DNA of 64,000 nt, from the NCBI GenBank assembly GCA_019828545.1, contig JACVRA010000364.1, positions 462,304 through 526,303 of the forward strand, read 5' to 3'. The notes below the pieces were generated by a model. The model saw only the letters and a list, made by a program, of their open reading frames with translations. It ran no database searches and was not told the origin of the DNA. Below are positions 21,667-32,739 of this stretch, piece after piece. A program made the translations under genes and the position numbers. Origin of the DNA: Paracamarosporium sp. OC-R06-R3. Its lineage: Eukaryota; Ascomycota; Dothideomycetes; Pleosporales; Didymosphaeriaceae. Position 1 is the stretch's first letter. Each line of letters begins with the position of its first letter.

Positions 21667-24600
21667 GGGCATGGTTGAAGACGACATTGGGGCAGCAGCT
21701 TCTGTGGCACATGATCGATTTTTCTGGCCAAATGCCGTGTTCCGTCTACGACAGATGGCCATTGTCGCTTGCGGCGGGTCGCAGGATCCTCGTCTTTCTC
21801 TACCGATCAGCCAAATGTTTCACATCGCTAAATATAGTCATCGCATACATGCTACATCAAATCATGTATCCCAGCTTCCTTGTCATTTCATTTCATCCCC
21901 TTTCTGGCGTCCCTTATCTGTACGTACGACTCGCCTCATTGCCCTTGGTGAACACGGCATCTTCAATCAATGTTACGTCGGCAATGGCGGGCCACCTGCA
22001 TATGCTGCTCCATACCCAATAGTGCAGAATTGATCTAGCGACCTTTCTTTCTACGTCAGCTCGCGCCGGTAGATTAGGACTATTCCAACGCCCTTGCCAG
22101 TGTGCTGGCTCTCAGGTCATGCGCCAACAAAGGAGGTTGAGTCAATCCGCTGCCCCGCTCTATATCACTGTTACTAACATGTTCAATGCCAGCATCATGG
22201 CGCTCCTTAGATATCCATGACCGCCTGATGTGTGCGCCTCAAGGCATTACCCGCTCTGACCGCAGCCACAACAAGCACGGAGGCTGTTCTAGCCTCCGCG
22301 AACACCCCACGCTCAGCGATCTCAAAAAATGACACCCCACCAACCGTCCACAAACAAGCGCCTTGAACGCATTGGTCACCTTGTGCATATTGCCGAGTCA
22401 TACAGAACGTACCTAACAGCCACAGTACCGGGCTTACCGCAGCTTGTCAATCTAGACTGATCAGCATAAGGCTAGGCGACGCTCTTGCCACTCATGCAGT
22501 TACTGTCAGTCTCCAAGGCCTTGTTAACGGAAGGTAGTGCTTAAAATCACGCATGAATCGACACACCCTGGTTAGTCTGTCATGAGGTCAACCTATAAGG
22601 AGTAACTTCATATTGCCAACGTGATCGTAGTAGCAGGGTTCAAATCCGTTCCGGCCTAAGTGGACTTCGCAGCCCTTCTCGTTGTCCTTACTTTCAACCA
22701 AAGCCTCACGATCTCAACGTTTCATGTCGAAGCAGAAGATCCGCCAAGTGTGATGAGACTCATTGCCTCCCAAGTACGACCAAAACCGATAACGGATGCA
22801 ATAATTCGCTTACCTCGGCAAGGTTGTCATTTCGAAAGTGGTTACTCATGACGAATTCCAGCGCGCCGTTGTTTTGATTGCAAGCCTCAGTCAGGTGTGC
22901 GCGTCGGTATAAGCTCAATTCGAACGCAGCTTGTGTCACCTCCAAGAAAACTGTCACCACTCATGCTAAACATGATTGGCCCGAATTCTAGGAGTATACC
23001 CAGACTACCGTCCCTCGCGTCAGACACATTCTTGAGTTAAAGTTGTCATACCTGCCTGTCAAACTCGAATAGGCAGATCAGAGCGAATTGTATCTGCAAA
23101 CGCGCTACGGGGACGCATTTGGATTCACTGGGCATGCTCCCGGTTCCACGACGTTTCACAGCATTTCGTATACAGAGTTTCTTTGAACGCACCGCAGGTC
23201 GCCACGGGCAATCAAAGTTTACGGACAGACGCCGGGAAGCTTTCCGCCAAAATCAAAGCAGAATCTCCGCCGGGAGTACAGCATAATGGTACTCTGCCAT
23301 GGCCTCCGAGTGTGTGGTGCGGGGAAATAGCGTTGCCAGGACCTGTCAATCTTGCCTCGCACGGCATACAATTCAATACAACCACCACGCCTGACCATTC
23401 CTGGCTACCAGTCGCACCATATTTTCTCTCTTCTCACTTTTCATAAGCCATGCGCATCCTAAGATGGATGGGACGGGTGAGCATGGATATCGCCATGACT
23501 CGTGGCATACACGGTCGATCATGCGCATCGATGTTTCGCAGCCTCCTCCCTGTCATCTATAGCCGCCAACAGGACGTAACACCCCATTGCAGCTTTCAAA
23601 TCAATAACGCTCTTTTCAACGCTAGTATGCCACATCCACGAGGAGAGTCTACGGAAAAAATTTCGGGCTTTTGTCTTAGCTACGATGATCTCGACAAAAC
23701 GCTGACAATGCTCGATTCATTTTTCCTGCGATACGTAATGGGGTTTTCAGATATTACTATGCATGCATGCATCACACGTGGTGAAGCGGGTCATCGCCAG
23801 GGTTCAGAAAAAGAAGAAGAAAACTCCCGCCCGCAAACGACGTCTGCAGGATAAGGACCTTGATGTGACGGGCCGTGCCAGAGACACATGAGTCGCGCAT
23901 CCCATTACAGCTCGCAGATCATGCGCCTCCCAAACGCCCACAAAACATCCTAACCCACCCTCCCATCTCGGGAGAACTTCGTCTTCTACAAACTCTGGTC
24001 CGTACGACATGCCAAGGCGTATCTGTTAGTCTGCCAATACCTTGATGAGGCTGGTATATCCGGACAAGTGCATTCGTGTCTACGTCTTGGGAAGGAAAAA
24101 ATGAAAATGAAATGAAAGAGCAGTCGTGTAAGCACGACAACTGCAGGAAAGTCACATCTACAAGAAGTTTGATTGGCGGCGTTAAAAAATCGTTGCTATC
24201 TGCTAAAGCATTGTTGATGACAAAGAGCTCCCCTTTTCAGGCATCCATCTTCCCCGTACATGGCTCTGATCGGTGAGTTCGGCAGGCTTCGATCGCAGTG
24301 TGGCCTTTACCAAGACCAGCAGTACGCTTGGATGGGTATGACAGATGTCAACGTTGCCCTTGGACTCTAGGACGGAGCTTTCCAATTTGGACCTTTCTCC
24401 GAGTTTGTGTAACAAGCTTCGTACCACGAATATTTCCCCGCTGCAGTGCACACAGCATCCCGGATCGCGGATGGCATGACGTGTGGGGTATTTTCTTTGG
24501 GGCCCCGGGGCAACGCATCGAAAGCAGTCTTGCCAATACTGCCACCGAAGTTGTGCCCGTAGGACCCGCATTAAGGCGGCAAGGCGACAAGGCGACAAGA

Positions 24601-26199
24601 AGATGGCACCGTCGGAGTGACCTGACCGACCTCCTACTTGCAGAGGGGCGATTTAAAACAAATCCACTGTAATGGCGTCGATCCGTTGTCGCTCGTTCAA
24701 TTTCCAGGAAAGGAGACGGTGGGCTAAGCTTCGACACCGTTGTCCAAGATCCGATCGAATGATTACGCTCTCGGCTCGCAGACTTTACTGCATGTGCCGT
24801 CTCTGCAAACGCGGGTCATCACGATCCTCCTCAGGCCTCCCCTTGCCGAAAGTTTCGCAATTGACGGACGGAATATTTTTTTCTCATGCGTGTGCGCATG
24901 TCACACCGCACCTCGTATTCGCAAGTTACGCCGGGGTGCCAAAGTTAGTTTTGAGTTTGCTAGAGCGAAAGGTGCCCCCGCTGCGCTCGGGATGTCCGTC
25001 GGCATGCAGATGCGGATGCGGAGAACCAGCCGTAAGGTCCGACTGGGCTTTAGGTCGCGGTTTCTACGCTGTTTGTGGGTAGATTGGGTCTCGCGGCGCG
25101 GGTAGGCCCGCAGGTCGATCATGTGTGGGGGTTCATTCGTTGAACAAAATTTCGCATAGGTACTTCCGATGCAACGAGCTGCTGTGTACGCGTACATGGA
25201 CGGCAGCGTTGAGGTGGCAGCCGGTAGGTGGTTGACGAACTTTATTATCGCTCTTGCATGGAATTAGGTAGCTCGCTTGCTTGCAGGGTTGTGAATCCTC
25301 AGGACGTCAAGTCCCTGTGCTCCAAGACAACGGTTCCGCTGCGAGGGAGGCATGCAACAGACCAATCATGGCATGGCGCACAACTCTTTTTTTTTTTTTT
25401 TTTTTTGCTTTGGTGGCTGATGCGTATACGTTCGGTTACCGACATAGTACTACGAGCCATGAGCCAAGAGACACGGGTTGTCAGCGTTCGCAAGCGTCGA
25501 GTTACAGAGTTTGACAGCTATCTCAATCACGCGATCTTGGGTCCTTTTTTTTCTTCTTCGACGCGCTGCTGCCCAAGTGAACCTGTAAGGCATCCCACGG
25601 ATGCCGCCCCTGACGTCGTGTAACGGTTTTGGGCTGCAAGACCGGGCATCTTCACATTCGTCTCAGTCCGCAATCTTTCTCTCCTTATCTTTCCATAGAG
25701 GCACCCAGATTGTTTGTTGCTTACTACAACAATCGCGAAGATTACATTCATGAGCCCAAGCTGAGAGTTCAACGCTCGGGCCCGTTTCGCTCACCAGCTA
25801 ACGCTCAATGTCCGTAGAACGAACGTATTCCCGTAGGCGAACTTGATCGGCCTTCAGCCTCTCTTATCATACTGTGATTTCTTCGAGGAACAATGGCCTC
25901 CAACTCGCAATGATGCTGCTCATTACCACTGCCTTCAATGTCCTAATAAACCGTCTTCCTCCACATTAGACGTAGATGTTCAAACCCACGTACCAGCACC
26001 TAAGAAAGCATGAACGAGCGCCGTACCAATTTTCTGGTTTCTCCACGAGCGCATAGATTGACGTGCTACGTTATGTCCATTGATTTTGAGATTTTTCTTG
26101 TTCGCAGCACCACGTTCATGAAAGAGTTGTACAATGCTTTGAGGTCACTTAGGAGGACATACGAGCTTCCCAGTAAGACCATGGTAGAGTAATTTAGAT
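21667..26199. other. Gene-free interval downstream of PNGase A
   Basis: About 4.5 kb with only short frames and no recognisable protein, tRNA or complete transposon. It holds a 20-nt T run at 25387-25406. Composition varies between GC-balanced and AT-rich patches. It continues into the decayed repeat gene to the right. Confidence 0.45.
25387..25406. repeat. Homopolymer T20
   Basis: Twenty consecutive T on the plus strand, bounded by C and G. Either a simple mononucleotide repeat or the poly(A) end of a minus-strand retroposed sequence; no retroelement coding sequence is visible next to it. Confidence 0.7.
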
Positions 26200-29181
26200 G
26201 CTTCGGGGTTGGTCAGTACAAGTGGCTCCTAACGACGAACCTTCTATGAGCGTGAAGTGCCTATGTGCATTCTCAGACTGGATCAAATTCCTTGGGATTT
26301 TCATGGTTGATTTTTGAGCTTCGAAGTACGTCCATGGGTGCTAAGATACAATGATATGTGGTCGAAGGCGGGTCAGCGGACATAAGAGGGTCGAGCTTAG
26401 AGCATGAAAGTCTTTCGGGACAGATGTATGCTGTATCGTCGAGTCCACACGCGGATGCTATAAAGTATCGTTGCCCTGGCCATGCTTTTTGGGGTGGCTG
26501 TAGAGTTTTCATGACACTCCACCATGGTATCTATATCTATCCGTGAAGGCTTTATGAAATATAGATTTAGCTTTGTTGTCTGCATTCTTGTTTCGCTCAA
26601 TCTGAAGCTCTTTCGTAGTCTTCTTATTGTGCGCCACCATGTTCTTCATGGTGCTCTCATATTTTGATAATTCGTGGGTCGAGCTTCCGCTGCTTAGGAG
26701 TCTTTGAGAGACCAAGGAAGCAAAGGTTGGCCATATAGTTCAGAGCAAAGATAAGGTCATAGTATGATTTGCTTAAGTGTTGATCGCAGCACTGTCCAAC
26801 ACATTTCAAGAGCACCCATTGTTTCAGAATGTATTCATCAATTGAAGGTGTCAGTCATAGTGGTATGGTGCATTACATGTTAAGATTCCGGATGACATTG
26901 TTCTCGATAATCTACGCGTTGGAATTCGCAATAAACGTGCAGATATAGATATGGGGCTATTGTTCGTACAATTATTACAGGTTTCTAGGAATCAAAATCT
27001 TTTTTGATAGTATCCTGACCGCACGATTTCTGATTAGTATTTTTCATTCTAGGACCACCACAAAATTGCTTCAGTATTCCGGCTTTTATTACTTCTCTCT
27101 ATGTTTTTCCCACAGAATATTATTTGATGGCAAGCATATGAATTGTTTGCACATGTTTTCCGATTTAGGAACCTCCAAAACATATGTGCATGTCTTCTCG
27201 ACTTCTGGAACTCGACCAAAGAAAATCCAGTGATGGTGTGTCATCTTCTACAACGAGCAGAGGCACATGTATTCAGGCGCTTTAATTTTAGAGCTTCTTC
27301 AAGGCACAACGACGTTTCAATATGTGTACACCGTATCGAAGAGATACCAGAAGCGACAGAAACAACATTCGATGATACCTTACACACTAAGCTCACATAG
27401 AAGTTATTGTAACCATGTCTTTAAAGGTCACTACCACAGGATCTTTTCGATTGCGTTTCTTATTCCAGATCTGCGAATGTCGCAATGGTATGAGATTCCA
27501 GGAAGTCTAGAGCGCAGCACCATCGATAGCTTTCAGGTTTGAAGAACAAGCAAAGAGCCACATGAAGCGGGATTTCTTAGATCTGCAGACACCCACAAAA
27601 CCCACATTGTCTTGTTTGCGTGATTTTGCGAGATACGCACATGTGCATCTCGTCCTTACTCTTCCAACAAAAACCAGAGCCGCACGCAAGCCTCGTGTCT
27701 AAGTATTCTATCATACCCGGGGACCAAATAAGGTTTGTTTTTCTGGCCTTGGGCAAGGACACATGTACATTTTAGATGAGTGACAGGATGAGGTTCAAGG
27801 ACACTCGCGACATTTTTAGTGCACATAATAGCTGAACATCCATCAGCTCCACACATGGGCTTTACTAGAGACGAACAGACAGACACATCTGCACAGTCCA
27901 TGGCATGTGTTCGCTTCAAGGTTGTGATTCCGCTCTCGCCATTGCTGAAGAGGTGTTGTATTTCAATAAAAGCCATAATGTCACACTCCTACCACACGTA
28001 CCGGCTTCGACCACACACCATCTCCACACATAAAACACGATGGCACAATATTCAAAAACAACCGTGAAATCCATAGGAAAACAGAAGATAATGTCTTCTT
28101 GATATTTCTCTTGGTCCAGCGCAGACAATATATCCACCACGACTAGTTCTGAAAACCGCCGCAACAGGACAGACATAGTCTCGGGGGACGGTGTCCTAAA
28201 GCACGAGCAGACAACCATGTAACATATCATGGTATGCTTCAAAGACAGAAGGAGGGAGCACGTAGGGCCTCCGAGTTGTGTTTTCTGGCACTCATGACCA
28301 TTTTTGGACATGTTGGTAGGTTTTGAACACCGACGGCGAGAGGAACAGACGCATGTCCTCAGGTTCTTTGTTATTGGGAACGAGGGGAGGATCACCATAT
28401 GGTAATATTTTAGCGGTCATGAAAGCAGCCACGGGACTCCCATGCGCAGTGGTAGAAATAATCTCAGGCTCGTACCCGAGCGCCATGAAGCCTTTAGACT
28501 GGGCTTTTAGATGGCTCCGGCAGCGGCGGAACATGCCAAAGATTTACTCGGAATTAGACAGCGAACAGAGTCCCATCATCATATTCATAGCCCTTGCGTT
28601 TGAAAAGGCGACAGGAAGACCACATGAGCTGACCAACACCGTCATTTTAGACGCACCCAGCCATGAGAGTGTACACTTTGAAGTCTTGCAAACAGATCCG
28701 CCAGCAGGAACATGACAAACACTTCTCTGCGCTTTGCTGCTTTTTTCTCCGTGGACAACGACAAGAGTCCCACCATCGGTCCTCCCAAAGGTGGTTTTAG
28801 AAAAGGACAAGAGAAGCACATGTTTCTTAAGATCCTCTATTTCAAACCTACACACTCAACCACCCACCGAGCCATGACATGGCGTACTCGTCTTTTGCAC
28901 AGTGCCGTGCAACCAGCCACCAACAGAGACACATTCACCTTCTCGTACTGGGGTTTCAGACAACGGATGAAGTCCCATCCACCATAGCTGTGATCGAAAC
29001 CTTTTAGACGAGCAAAGGAGACGCACATTCTCAATTGTGATATTGTGTTTTAGACATCTATCGCCATATCCCACATGGCTACGATGAGAGCCTTTTAGAC
29101 GAGCAAAGGAGACGCACATCTTAGGGTGAGTCGTCGTGTTTTAGACATGTAAATGCTAGATGTAGTGTAAGGAGTAGGTAT
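26200..29181 (-). pseudogene. Decayed ankyrin-type repeat gene
   Basis: No long frame is open, but the minus strand repeatedly shows the same protein pattern in shifting frames at roughly 90-100-nt spacing, the length of one ankyrin repeat (about 33 aa). Helix-2-like pieces: YEKVNVSLLVAGC (28947-28909), HVLLLSFSK (28822-28796), PEDMRLFLSPSVF (28363-28325), PETMSVLLRRF (28185-28153), QEKYQEDIIF (28113-28084). Turn/helix-1-like pieces: TDGGTLVVVHG (28780-28748), GDPPLVPNNK (28396-28367). In DNA, the plus strand shows recurring TTTTAGA and (GC)ACATG words. Stops and frame changes separate the units, so the gene is dead or split by undetected introns. The left limit is uncertain; below about 27100 only weak traces remain. 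A TATA box (29199-29206, minus orientation) marks a plausible old promoter. Ankyrin identity is inference. Confidence 0.5.
29000..29181. repeat. 91-bp tandem duplication
   Basis: A 29-bp block (29000-29028) recurs without change at 29091-29119, and GTGTTTTAGACAT at 29045-29057 recurs at 29136-29148, both at an offset of 91 bp. The second halves of the units have diverged. It lies at the 5' end of the decayed minus-strand repeat gene and equals about one repeat unit. Confidence 0.85.
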
Positions 29182-29198
29182 GACGGTGCAAAGGCGGG

Positions 29199-29206
29199 TT
29201 TATATA
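29199..29206 (-). promoter_or_regulatory. TATA box upstream of the decayed repeat gene
   Basis: The plus strand reads TTTATATA, giving TATATAAA on the minus strand just upstream of the first recognisable repeat unit near 29.15 kb. Suggests the relic was once a promoter-driven gene. Confidence 0.4.
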
Positions 29207-29302
29207 CGGTGGACCGTCTAGAGTGCTTTTTTGGACGTGTCTGTGTGTGGGGTGACATGGTGGTGAGTATGATCACCACTCTCTGTTGGTGTACTTAGTG
29301 AG

Positions 29303-29575
29303 TGTTGTTATGTTATGTTGTGATTCGTTTTGTTTCGTTTGCCGGCCTACCCTACGCTACCCTGCCATACCCCGGATAGAAGACCTACTCGCCCTCCACA
29401 CATGGACAAGGATGCACGCGTGGGCGAGTACACGGACGGGGCTCGACCAAACTATATCCAGCTCTCCATGAACACCACCACCAACGTCAACAATGACTCA
29501 CACATACAACCATCACAAGCCACGCTGCAAGCTCACACACATGCATGGTAACATAACATAACATAACATTCATAA
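29303..29575. mobile_element. Possible MITE-like element with inverted (TTATG) ends
   Basis: TGTTATGTTATGTTG at the left end (about 29305-29320) is mirrored by AACATAACATAACATAACAT at the right end (about 29551-29570), so the 270-bp interval is bounded by short inverted repeats. No transposase frame lies inside and no clear target-site duplication is seen. It may equally be two chance microsatellites. Confidence 0.3.
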
Positions 29576-29904
29576 ATTACTCGGCCTCGCAGGCCAATCA
29601 ATCGACCGTGTCTATCATGTCTACGAAGCCGGTGCCAGGGCCAGAGTCTATTCTATGCCGTCCCGCGCCGGGAGGGTCTCGGGTATTACTTCTAAAAACG
29701 AACGCCTGTGCTATAATGCTTTTGAGAGGGAGATGACTTGACTTTTGATGAGATGGAAGGGAGAACCGGGAAATGCATGCGGGTGGTCGAGTGGGAAGGC
29801 AGAGAGAGAGGTGACGCGACTCGCTCGCTCGCTCGCTGGATAAGCAGGAAATGCAGCAACAAGTAGACGGGTAGACAAGAAGCTCAAGCTTGCTCTCGCT
29901 CAAC
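29576..29904. other. 3' flank of the UPS2-like gene
   Basis: About 330 bp with no coding potential, including a short tetranucleotide GCTC run at 29818-29838. Presumably the 3' untranslated region of the minus-strand UPS2-like gene lies here. Confidence 0.5.
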
Positions 29905-30544
29905 TCAGAACTTTGCTTCCCGCAGAATCAACGAGTTCTGTTCCCGCTGCTCCCGGAACGCCCTCCGGCTCATCTCGAGCACCATCTCGAAGCCCTCGCG
30001 GCCCTTTGCGGCGTTCTGCTGGAACCGCTCGACGGTGACTTCCTCGAGCTTGTTCTTGATCTTTGCCCAGCCGCCGCACAGCGCGGTGATTTCTGCACGC
30101 TGCTGGAACGCTGTCTTGCTCTTTGGGTCCGTCGAGGACGGTGCGTATGTGCAGGTTTCGCGGACGTTGAGGAGGTCCGACCATGTCATGTTCATGGAGC
30201 AGAGCGTGACGCTGCGCTGGGAGGGGTCGACGTAGGAGGTTTCGTACACGAGGGAGGTGTCTTGGCCGCCGAGGAGAGAGAGGACCCATTTGGGGGCTGC
30301 TTGTTTGCAGGTTATCAGGCGCTCTGTTCGGAGCTGTTTCGTGTGGGTTAGCGACGGAGGATGGATGGTGGAGGGGGAGGGGAGGGCTTACGATGCCGGT
30401 GGATGGGTCAACGGTCCGCGAGAGCGTGTCGACGGCGATGACATGCTTGCAGGACTCGTTCCAGGGGCCGTATTTCCGCCAGTTGGACGTCGAGACTTCT
30501 TCCCATGAGTAGTCGAACTCTGTGTTTTGCTGGAAGATCTTCAT
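29905..30544 (-). CDS. PRELI/MSF1-domain phospholipid transfer protein (Ups2-like)
   Basis: Mitochondrial intermembrane-space lipid shuttle; yeast Ups2 with Mdm35 carries phosphatidylserine to the inner membrane for conversion to phosphatidylethanolamine. Exons 30544-30392 and 30333-29905 with a 58-nt intron (GTAAGC...AAACAG) encode 193 aa. The PRELI/MSF1 domain fills residues 1-175: [20 protein letters not shown], then [20 protein letters not shown], and after the junction [40 protein letters not shown] and [12 protein letters not shown]. The pattern TERLITxKQxxPKW places it nearer Ups2/Ups3 than Ups1. The last 20 residues are a charged helix. The junction restores an unbroken domain, which supports the intron. 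No upstream in-frame ATG is needed. Confidence 0.93.
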
Positions 30545-31770
30545 CTTGGTCTCGGGGTCGCGCTGGGCGCGTCGCGGCGATAAGGAGCGTGTGCTCTGGA
30601 AGCGGTGGGCGCGTGCGATCCGGGTCGACGATGGGAGACGTAGAGGCGACTCTGCGCGATAAGAGAGGATGCAGTTGTCAAATATGGATGTTGTCCAGTG
30701 ATGGTTGTAAAGGAGTTTGCGAGCGATTAGAGATAGAAAAAACGCTCAGCGTCTCGGTAAAAGTGAGAGCAAGGGCCACACGACCGGCCGGATTGGGGTA
30801 TCCGTGCGGTATCGGGGCTCGGCTTGTGATCCGCGATGACTCGTCTAGAACAAAGTCAAAGTCTTCAGGATGAAAGATGGTGGCTCGTGGTGCTGTAAAG
30901 GCAGTCTTGCAGAAGGAATGTGAGGAAGCAAGAGTCGCACGCGAGCAGTGATAAAGACGGGACTGCTGCTGGGCCCGTGAAGAAGAAAAAGGCGACCCTG
31001 GATCTTCACAAGCCAATGGCGCTCCCACTCTTGTTGCCACCCGCCGGGTCCAGCCAACCACGGCGTGCACAGTCAGCCTCTGCAAATGCCGCCTCCAGCC
31101 CGATTCCGCCCGTATGACGTGCAATTGCCGGGGCTGCTCGCCCCTCGTTGGGCCGAGATGCGACGAGGCTGTTCGGCCGTGGGGAAACTGTGGGTATGGC
31201 TGCTTCGTGCGATGCGAGCAGCCTTCGTAGATCGACACCATGTCCATCATCTTCTCCTCCTGTGCGTCATGGCGAAGATCATCTTGTGCCTCATTGCGTC
31301 TTGAAGGCTGCTCCGTGGAGGCTTGACGGCGTCCGAACGGCCTCAACAATCGCACCAAGGCTACACAGCAAAAGTGTTGCAGAGGCCGAGTGCTCAATAG
31401 CCCGCTGCAACCGGCTCGCACGCATTGGTACCAGATTTGCCGGTTATATGACCAGGGAAATTATTGAAGCCGCCTTGCATCTCAACTCCACGCTTGTTGA
31501 GGACCATTGTTCTCAAAATGGAACAGAATCATCTATATTCTCCGTCAACTATCGTACATACATATACAAGTACACGGTCCGAAGAGCTGTCCGTCCGGAC
31601 GCTACAACCCAGACCCTATCAATACACGTCCGTATACAATCGAGCCCACACTTCCGTGTGTGACTCGCTCATTAGCTCTGCATGTGCCTTCGCCGCACCA
31701 GAGAGGGGTATAAGCTCAGAAAAGAGGAGAGAAACATGAACGCCTGAAATGCTCAATCGTGCAAGTGTCG
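30545..31770. other. Intergenic region between UPS2-like and DJ-1 genes
   Basis: 1.2 kb. A 247-codon minus-strand frame (30678-31421) has no family resemblance and overlaps the expected UPS2 promoter, so it is not called. No other element recognised. Confidence 0.45.
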
Positions 31771-32739
31771 TCATTCGTCGTCTTCGTCAAGCGGAGCAAT
31801 GCCCGCTGCCGTCAATGCACACTGGACCGCCTCGCTGCGGTCCCAGAAATACTCTCGCATCCATGCTGCTACCATGTCGAGAGCTGAAATGGCCGAAGTG
31901 CTGCTCCAGAGATGGCCTTCGCGCACCCAAGGTATGTTCTGCCATATCGTATCGGGATATCTTTGCCGAAGCGTCCGAAGCAAGCTGGCCGGTCCTGTGG
32001 CGCGTTTTTGGTAGAGAATGCCCGATTGAGCTAGTCCGAGGATTCCAGAGGCAACGCAGAAGATTGCAGTTATACCCGGACTGGAAGATTGAGTCGTGAG
32101 AAATGCAGTAGCAGAAACCGGTAACTCGCTTGCTGAAAAAGATCCAGGGATCACCAGGATATCAAACTGAGGCGCATCTCCGAAAGAATTCTGTGCGGTC
32201 GTTAGTGTCTGGACCTTCTGACTCAACGAATGCGAACGTAGGGAGAGGAAGGGTAACCTTTATCTCCCTGCCAGATTCTCTCAGCAAGCCGAGGAAGCAA
32301 AACCATGGGAATCCGGCGCGACCAAGGAGGGCTCGTTCTTTGGCCAGGAGTAATGGCTCGTGGTCTTCGTGCTAGCTGATACAGTCTAGCTCACCGTCAC
32401 TGGCATGCGAGCGCCAGAGGTGACTGCAAAGGATCCCTCTCCGCTCTCATTGACATAACGAACGTCGAGTTCGTCTACGGCTTCATCTTGTGCTCCGTCA
32501 GGCGCATTCAATTGACTAATTCGATTCCTCCCGATCTTGGCCAGGAGGTCGACGACGGCAAGATCCAACAGTTGAACTTGGTCGTTGCCAAGGATAAGGA
32601 CGCCAATCTTCAGCGACGACTTGGATGGCGGCGCGTAATGGATGTTCAGATCCTCTTCGGATGTAGACGAGGTTGTGCAGAAGTAGAACAGGTCTGCCGA
32701 AGATGGGAAGGTGGTATATCCTCTTGGTGTGGAAGGCAT
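31771..32739 (-). CDS. DJ-1/PfpI family protein
   Basis: Class I glutamine amidotransferase-like fold of the DJ-1/PfpI superfamily. Exons 32739-32395 and 32190-31771 give 254 aa; the junction restores GARMPVT-NSFGDAPQFDIL. After about 48 poorly conserved residues the Rossmann-like core begins with LKIGVLILGNDQVQLLDLAV. Exon 2 supplies the strand FDILVIPG and the nucleophile elbow ITAIFCVASGILGLAQSG with candidate nucleophile Cys160, then YPDTIWQNIPWVREGHLWSS, the position of the conserved DG/TS segment. This resembles fungal DJ-1/PfpI enzymes annotated as isonitrile hydratase-like or ThiJ-type; the reaction cannot be read from sequence. The intron of 204 nt is long for this genome and might hide a small exon. 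ATG 32739 is the first in frame, though a TATATA sequence only about 8 bp upstream suggests a very short leader or a later start. Confidence 0.82.

Noticed and set aside
22636..22647. GGGTTCAAATCC resembling a tRNA B box
   Set aside because: The flanking bases do not pair into a T-stem or acceptor stem; no A box at the right distance.
27000..29181. CRISPR-like or satellite array
   Set aside because: Units are degenerate and irregular, and the recurring words translate to one protein pattern; only one unit pair (91 bp) is a perfect repeat. A CRISPR array is not expected in a fungal genome.
30678..31421. 247-codon minus-strand frame
   Set aside because: Upstream of the UPS2-like gene with random-looking composition and no splice or family support.
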